A DNA stretch of 64,000 nucleotides from Christensenella sp. UBA7862 (GTDB lineage Bacteria; Bacillota; Clostridia; Christensenellales; UBA1242): positions 63,798 through 127,797 of the forward strand of contig DLSM01000010.1 in assembly GCA_002500135.1 (NCBI GenBank). The letters are read 5' to 3'. Positions 59,563 to 64,000 of this stretch are shown piece by piece. Each line of letters begins with the position of its first letter. Positions within the stretch are counted from its first letter, which is position 1. Under the pieces are notes generated by a model that was given only the letters and a program-made list of their open reading frames with translations, searched no databases and was not told the origin of the DNA. The position numbers and the translations under genes were made by a program.

Positions 59563-60612
59563 ATGGAACTTATTATTGACACAAGTTCAGATGAACTTAT
59601 TGCTATTTTAAAAGATAAGGGAAAAGTGTATCAAGCAGAAAAACTTCGCGGAAAACACCAAGAAACACTTTTGCCACAAATTGACTTGTTGCTGAAAAAC
59701 ACTAGCAAAACTTCAAAAGATATAGACGTTTTTGGCGTTGTTGTGGGGCCAGGGTCTTTTACGGGTGTAAGGCTTGCAGTGTCCACAGTCAAAGCCTTTT
59801 GTTCAGTTTTCGACAAAAAGGTTATCGGCATAAATATGCTTGAACTTTTGGGTGAAAAACTAAAAGACGGGCAAGCAGCCGCAATAAAATGCACCAGTCA
59901 AAAAGTTTATCTTGTAAAGAAAGAAAGAGGTGAACTCCATAAGTCCGTTTGCCCAAATGAAGAAGTTTTGCCACTTGCAAAAACTCACAATCTTTTTGGC
60001 TTCAACATGGGCAAAATTGGGGAAGAAACTCTGCCACAAATTGCTTTAAGCACAGACGATTACATTAACTTTGTTGAAAGGGAGATTAAACAAAACAACT
60101 TTGTTCCCGCTCAAAGACTTGAACCAGTGTATATGGCTCTTTCTCAAGCGGAAGAAGAACTTTTGAAAAAAGAACATACACAAATTGTTCCTTTTGAAGA
60201 AAAATATGCAGAAGATATGTTTGAACTGCAAGACGCCGTCATGCCAGAACTTGACAAAATGTCAAAAAAGAGTTTTATGGCGGAATTTAAGGAAAAAACA
60301 AGAACATATTTTGTTGCAAAAAGAGGAGATTTTGTTGTAGGCTATATTGGACTTTTGTCTTGCGACACCGACCAAAATATAGTTAGCGTTGCCGTCAGAA
60401 AAGAACTTTGGGGACAAGGAATTGGAAGCAAACTTGTCTTGCGAGCAAAAAAGTTTGCCGTGGATAATGACTACAAAACTTTGTCACTTGAAGTTGATGA
60501 AAAAAATGATAGAGCGGTTACTTTTTACAAAAAAATTGGCTTTGAAGTAACAAATATTAGAAAAAAATATTATAAGGATAATGACGCCCTTGTGATGTTT
60601 TTGAAAATATGA
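59563..60612 (+). CDS. tsaB: TsaB-RimI fusion protein
   Basis: 349 residues combining two normally separate proteins. Residues 1-190 are TsaB, the inactive ASKHA partner of TsaD in t6A synthesis (ELIIDTSSDELIAIL, HQETLLPQIDLLL, VVGPGSFTGVRLAVSTVKAF). Residues about 208-349 are a GNAT acetyltransferase of the RimI type, which acetylates the N-terminus of ribosomal protein S18 (VSVAVRKELWGQGIGSKLVL with acetyl-CoA loop Q/GxGxG/S, then AVTFYKKIGFE). In many bacteria tsaB and rimI are adjacent; here they are fused. tsaD is not in the window. Confidence 0.93.
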   Translation: MELIIDTSSDELIAILKDKGKVYQAEKLRGKHQETLLPQIDLLLKNTSKTSKDIDVFGVVVGPGSFTGVRLAVSTVKAFCSVFDKKVIGINMLELLGEKLKDGQAAAIKCTSQKVYLVKKERGELHKSVCPNEEVLPLAKTHNLFGFNMGKIGEETLPQIALSTDDYINFVEREIKQNNFVPAQRLEPVYMALSQAEEELLKKEHTQIVPFEEKYAEDMFELQDAVMPELDKMSKKSFMAEFKEKTRTYFVAKRGDFVVGYIGLLSCDTDQNIVSVAVRKELWGQGIGSKLVLRAKKFAVDNDYKTLSLEVDEKNDRAVTFYKKIGFEVTNIRKKYYKDNDALVMFLKI

Positions 60613-61352
60613 AATGTTATTTTGAGAATGTAGAAATAAACTATGAAATATTAAAAACGGGGGAGATAGGCACTCCCCTTGTTTTTTTGCATGGCTGGGG
60701 TGGCAGCACAAAAAGTTTTGAATATTTTGCAAAGAAAATGAGTAAATATCGCACATGCGTCCTCATTGACTTCCCGCCATTTGGAAAATCTGGAAGTTTT
60801 GACACTCCTTGGGATGTTGACAAATATACAAATTGTGTTTTGCAAGTTTTAAAAGACATTGGGGCAAAAAAATGTGACATTGTAGCACATTCCTTTGGCG
60901 GCAGGGTCGCCCTTCAAATGGCTGGAAAAACTGATATTGTTAGGCGAATGCTTCTCACTGGCTGTGCGGGGATAAATCAAAAAAGTTTTAAAACAAAATG
61001 CAAAATTAGGATATATAAGTTTAAAAAGTTTTTATGCAAATGCGGACTTTTATCAAAGTCAAAACTTTTGGGCAAGGGAAGTGAGGAATACAAAAATCTT
61101 TCCCCTATTATGAAACAAACTTTTAGGAATGTTGTAAATTATGATGAAAGATATTTGTTCAAAAATATTTCTTGCCCAACACTTCTTGTTTGGGGAAAAG
61201 ATGACACAGCAACCCCTTTTCGCTGGACAAAAATCTTTAAAAAACATATAAAAGATTGTGAAGTTATAAGTCTAGACGGCGACCACTTTGCTTATCTTCA
61301 AAATGCGAGCAAATTTCTTAAAATAATGCAATCTTTTTTGGCAAAAATATAA
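60609..61352 (+). CDS. Alpha/beta hydrolase
   Basis: 247 residues; the start overlaps the stop of the tsaB-rimI gene (ATGA), so it belongs to the same operon. Fold motifs: LVFLHGWGGSTKSF (oxyanion hole), FPPFGKSG, nucleophile elbow VAHSFGGR, Asp in LVWGKDDTATP, and His in LDGDHFAYL. No signal peptide. It resembles proline iminopeptidase/MhpC-type hydrolases; the substrate cannot be inferred. In this operon type a hydrolase and a membrane Mur-ligase-like gene often follow tsaB. Confidence 0.88.
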   Translation: MKCYFENVEINYEILKTGEIGTPLVFLHGWGGSTKSFEYFAKKMSKYRTCVLIDFPPFGKSGSFDTPWDVDKYTNCVLQVLKDIGAKKCDIVAHSFGGRVALQMAGKTDIVRRMLLTGCAGINQKSFKTKCKIRIYKFKKFLCKCGLLSKSKLLGKGSEEYKNLSPIMKQTFRNVVNYDERYLFKNISCPTLLVWGKDDTATPFRWTKIFKKHIKDCEVISLDGDHFAYLQNASKFLKIMQSFLAKI

Positions 61353-61411
61353 AATCATTAACTTTTGGTTTGAATATACAAAAAATAGTGCTAAAATAAA
61401 GCGAGGTGAAA

Positions 61412-63037
61412 ATGAATTTTCTTGCAGTTGATAACATTCATTTGTATATAACGATTGTCCTATCGCTCCTAAACGGAGTGCTTATGTGCTTTGCTTCATA
61501 CAAATATTTTCAAATTATCCAACTTTCTGGCTACAAACTCAAAGGCTACTTCAGTTGGCTTAGGGAAACAAAGTGGAGTTATGCTTTAAGAATGGTGCTT
61601 TTAAGTTTGCTCAGTGGCTTTTGCGTACTTGTAACGAATGCACTTTTCAACGTCTATCACAAGCAAGCGTTATATTCATATATCGGGTTGATATTTTATT
61701 TCTATTTTGCAATCGTCTTCATAAAAGCCCTTTACAACGCTCCAAAGAAAATTCCACTTAAAAACACCACCCGCATGACAAGACTTAATGTTGCAATGTT
61801 CATTTTCGTAAGTTTGTTTTCGTTTGCAGTCGTTTGGGCGTCATTTCAACACCTAAATTTTGTAAAGTTCGGGGCCTTGTGCTTTGTGCCTGCATTTGTT
61901 GTGTTTATTGTTCCTATCGTGCATATAATAATGCTTCCACTTGAAAAACTTATCGTTGCAAGATATCTTCACAGTGCAAAAAGAAAACTTGTCAAACGCC
62001 AAGACTTAATTAAAATTGGCATTACGGGAAGTTATGCGAAAACAAGTGTAAAATACATCTTGAACACAATTCTATCTCAAAAATACAAAGTTTGTATGAG
62101 CCCTCAAAGTTTTAACACCCAAACGGGACTTAGCAAAGTGGTGAACAACTATCTTACAGACCTAGACCAAGTTCTTATTGCCGAAATGGGGGCAAGGAGC
62201 AAGGGAGATATCAAAAAACTTTGCAAACTTATCTCGCCAAAATATGGAATAATAACGGGAATTTCACCACAACACCTTTTGACATTTAAATCTTTGGATA
62301 ACATAAAGAAAACAAAATTTGAACTGGTGGAAAGTTTGCCAAGTGACGGAACTTGTGTGTTTAATGGTTTTGACAGCGAAGTTTGCGACATGTATTCATG
62401 GACAAAATTAGAGAAAAAATATCTTGTTGGAAAAGACAAAGACCTTGCCGCAAAAGACATTACATTTGACCAAGATGGCACAAAATTTACCCTTGTTATG
62501 GGTAAAAAAGAGTATAAAGTTTCAACAAAACTTTTGGGCGAACACAATGTCCAAAACATATTACTCTGCGTCAAAATGGCAAAATGCCTTGACCTTGACG
62601 ACAAACAAATTATTGCTGGAATTGAGTCCTTGCAACCAGTGCCACATCGACTTGAAATTATAAAAACTCCAACAAACATTATCCTTGACGACTCCTTCAA
62701 CGCAAATGTCCGTGGCAGCAAAATCGCTCTTGATGTGTTGAGCAAACTTCCGGGTAGAAAAGTTGTTATAACTCCAGGGCTTGTGGAACTGGGAGAAAAA
62801 GAATATGAAGAAAACTTCGCCTTTGGTGCGGAAATCGCAAAAATATCTGACTTTGTAATTATCGTAAACAAAGTGAATTTTGAAGCAATTAAAGCAGGTC
62901 TTGACAGCGAGAACTTTAAGGAAGAAAATATCTTCCAAGCCGAAACCCTAGACCAAGCCAAAATACTCATGAAAGACTTTCTCGCCCCCGGTGACACAAT
63001 CCTCTTTGAAAACGACCTCCCAGACAACTATATCTAA
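61412..63037 (+). CDS. Membrane-anchored MurF-like Mur ligase
   Basis: 541 residues from ATG 61412 (GCGAGGTGAAA upstream). Residues 1-185 contain six or so transmembrane helices, absent from classical MurF. The Mur ligase core follows: IGITGSYAKTSVKYIL (P-loop variant, TGSYAKTS), LIAEMGARSKGDIKKL, GEHNVQNILLCVKMAKCL and the C-terminal domain (PHRLEIIKTPTNIILDDSFN, VVITPGLVELG). MurF adds D-Ala-D-Ala to the UDP-MurNAc-tripeptide; this membrane form, common in Clostridia, may use a different or lipid-linked substrate. Well separated from the upstream operon by a weak TAAAAT promoter. Confidence 0.85.
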   Translation: MNFLAVDNIHLYITIVLSLLNGVLMCFASYKYFQIIQLSGYKLKGYFSWLRETKWSYALRMVLLSLLSGFCVLVTNALFNVYHKQALYSYIGLIFYFYFAIVFIKALYNAPKKIPLKNTTRMTRLNVAMFIFVSLFSFAVVWASFQHLNFVKFGALCFVPAFVVFIVPIVHIIMLPLEKLIVARYLHSAKRKLVKRQDLIKIGITGSYAKTSVKYILNTILSQKYKVCMSPQSFNTQTGLSKVVNNYLTDLDQVLIAEMGARSKGDIKKLCKLISPKYGIITGISPQHLLTFKSLDNIKKTKFELVESLPSDGTCVFNGFDSEVCDMYSWTKLEKKYLVGKDKDLAAKDITFDQDGTKFTLVMGKKEYKVSTKLLGEHNVQNILLCVKMAKCLDLDDKQIIAGIESLQPVPHRLEIIKTPTNIILDDSFNANVRGSKIALDVLSKLPGRKVVITPGLVELGEKEYEENFAFGAEIAKISDFVIIVNKVNFEAIKAGLDSENFKEENIFQAETLDQAKILMKDFLAPGDTILFENDLPDNYI

Positions 63038-63041
63038 CCTC

Positions 63042-63068
63042 AAAAGACTAGACCTTCTAGTCTTTTTT
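63042..63068 (+). terminator. Terminator after the Mur ligase gene
   Basis: AAAAGACTAG pairs with CTAGTCTTTT around ACCTT, with further T. Confidence 0.9.
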
Positions 63069-63075
63069 CTAGGGG

Positions 63076-63104
63076 TTGACAAATAGATGAAAATATGGTA
63101 AAAT
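63076..63104 (+). promoter_or_regulatory. Promoter of the last, truncated gene
   Basis: TTGACA (63076-63081), 17 bases, TAAAAT (63099-63104) with an extended TGG. AAGGAGGGGG follows before ATG 63129. Confidence 0.7.
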
Positions 63105-63128
63105 TCCTATAATATCAAGGAGGGGGAT

Positions 63129-64000
63129 ATGAAATTATTTAAAAAGAAAGCAATAATTGTATCTATCTTTATGGCAATTATTGTGAGTTTATCATTTCTT
63201 ATGTCAGGATACATAAACTCAAAAACAGAAATCGCAGTCCGAAATGTGGATGTTAGCGAAATTGGCACCTTATCGTATGAAGAAAAAGCCGCAGAACTAA
63301 AAGAAAAGTTTGATAGTATTGAAACTTTTGAAAATGATGATTATATTGGCTTTTGTGGTGAGATTAATGTTGATAAATATAATTTGTTAAATACAAGTTA
63401 TGAGAATGATGAGGTAAAGGAAAAATATGCCTCACAAATTAACAAAAATACAGATGAAATTACTATAGAGAAAAATATAATTGTTGATGGGACAAGTGTT
63501 GGAACTGTTTCAGAATCTTTTAGTACAAGGTATGATGAAGTAAATGATAGATACCTTCTTATTGATCAAGATGGGAATGAGATTGATGTTTTTACACAAC
63601 TAAATGAAGACAATATGAATGAATGTTTTGCACTTTTTGCTGTTATTGCAACGCTCACTATAAAACAGATTATAGCAGTTTGTGTTGTTACAGCAATCAC
63701 TATTGTTGTCGCTGTGAATGCAAAAACTATTGCAAATGATATTAAAACCTTGGTTGATGGAGTTCGTGACGGAGTTATTTCTTTCTGGGAAAGAATTAAA
63801 CTTATGCTTGGACAGATAACTGCAATAGCCTTGGCTGGAACAATTTCTTTAACAGAGGCTTTGGCTAAGGAAATATATGAAGTGGCAAAAAATCGAAAAG
63901 ATTGTTATTTGTTGTGTGGAACTATAACTGGGGCAGGCTTTATTCCAATTATGTATAAATTTACAAATTATGAAAACGCACGTAATTGGATAAAACGAGG
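63129..64000 (+). CDS. Membrane or secreted protein, 3' end beyond the window
   Basis: Open from ATG 63129 (AAGGAGGGGGAT upstream) to the window end, at least 290 residues. A basic start and hydrophobic segment (AIIVSIFMAIIVSLSFLMSG) form a signal peptide or anchor. An acidic, hydrophilic region follows (about 30-155). A second hydrophobic block (ECFALFAVIATLTIKQIIAV and VVTAITIVVAVNA) lies at about 160-195, and beyond it an amphipathic stretch leads to DCYLLCGTITGAGFIPIMYK then FTNYENARNWIKRG. The late section has the look of the start of a C-terminal effector domain of the kind found in polymorphic toxins, but the decisive part is missing. Codon use is AT-rich like the accessory genes. The family is not recognised. 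Confidence 0.6.
   Translation, partial: MKLFKKKAIIVSIFMAIIVSLSFLMSGYINSKTEIAVRNVDVSEIGTLSYEEKAAELKEKFDSIETFENDDYIGFCGEINVDKYNLLNTSYENDEVKEKYASQINKNTDEITIEKNIIVDGTSVGTVSESFSTRYDEVNDRYLLIDQDGNEIDVFTQLNEDNMNECFALFAVIATLTIKQIIAVCVVTAITIVVAVNAKTIANDIKTLVDGVRDGVISFWERIKLMLGQITAIALAGTISLTEALAKEIYEVAKNRKDCYLLCGTITGAGFIPIMYKFTNYENARNWIKR

Noticed and set aside
63108..63113. TATAAT as the -10 of the last gene
   Set aside because: It is 26 bases from the TTGACA; TAAAAT at 63099-63104 has the 17-base spacing and an extended TG motif.

Overview
This AT-rich window reads as a chromosomal segment of a Gram-positive, endospore-lineage Firmicute, probably an uncultured clostridial group. The support is a SpoIVFA/SpoIVFB pair, YqfC/YqfD, a SpoVB-type flippase, Prp protease next to an L27 with the Firmicute N-terminal extension, class II aldolase, pyruvate phosphate dikinase, and AGGAG-type ribosome binding sites. 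I see no rRNA, tRNA, CRISPR array, transposase or prophage structural operon. The species cannot be named from the sequence.

Layout. 0-2.4 kb is accessory: the end of a secreted protein, then a Cys-motif protein followed by two DUF4926-like small proteins (possible effector/immunity set). 2.4-7 kb carries hflX, rarA, a glycerophosphodiesterase, a tiny Cys/Gly-rich membrane protein and a hydrolase. 7-11.6 kb is one giant Ig-like surface protein. 11.7-21.3 kb holds uvrB-uvrA behind a probable LexA box, a J-domain membrane protein, a DUF421/DUF4363 pair, a SpoVB-like flippase, a LysM protein and an acyltransferase-like protein. 21.4-24.6 kb is a second giant surface protein. 24.8-31.2 kb has two half-size TauE proteins, ferredoxin, a divergent Ppx/GppA, then mreB-minD-minE-spoIVFA-spoIVFB. 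31.3-45 kb mixes accessory genes with gap, fba and rplU-prp-rpmA. 45-48.8 kb is yqfC-yqfD-ybeY-era-(unknown)-recO. 48.9-50.9 kb is a PRTase-like/NADAR gene pair. 51-63 kb is ppdK, cysteine desulfurase-like and DUF3343 genes, nth, obg-yhbY, rsfS-tsaE-tsaB/rimI-hydrolase and a membrane MurF-like ligase. The window ends inside a membrane protein with a truncated C-terminus.

The mre-min-spoIVF-rplU-prp-rpmA-obg order known from Bacillus is kept here on one strand, but split into three blocks (27.5-31.2, 43.0-43.9 and 56.1 kb) by inserted genes. The most striking of these are three paralogous surface proteins sharing a signal-anchor N-terminus and an InlB-type (Flg_new) repeat. Two of them contain poly-G tracts of 12 and 11 bases at the same place in the repeat, and each is one G too long to be in frame. 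A 9-G tract lies between the -10 box and the start codon of a neighbouring membrane protein gene. Three such tracts within 3.2 kb of low-GC DNA look like phase-variation (contingency) loci. This is the best candidate for an undescribed system here.

A second genome-level trait is start codons lying 5-7 bases after a -10 hexamer without a Shine-Dalgarno sequence (hflX, rarA, the J-domain gene, a TauE half and a glycosyltransferase-like gene), which predicts leaderless mRNAs alongside ordinary AGGAG-led genes.
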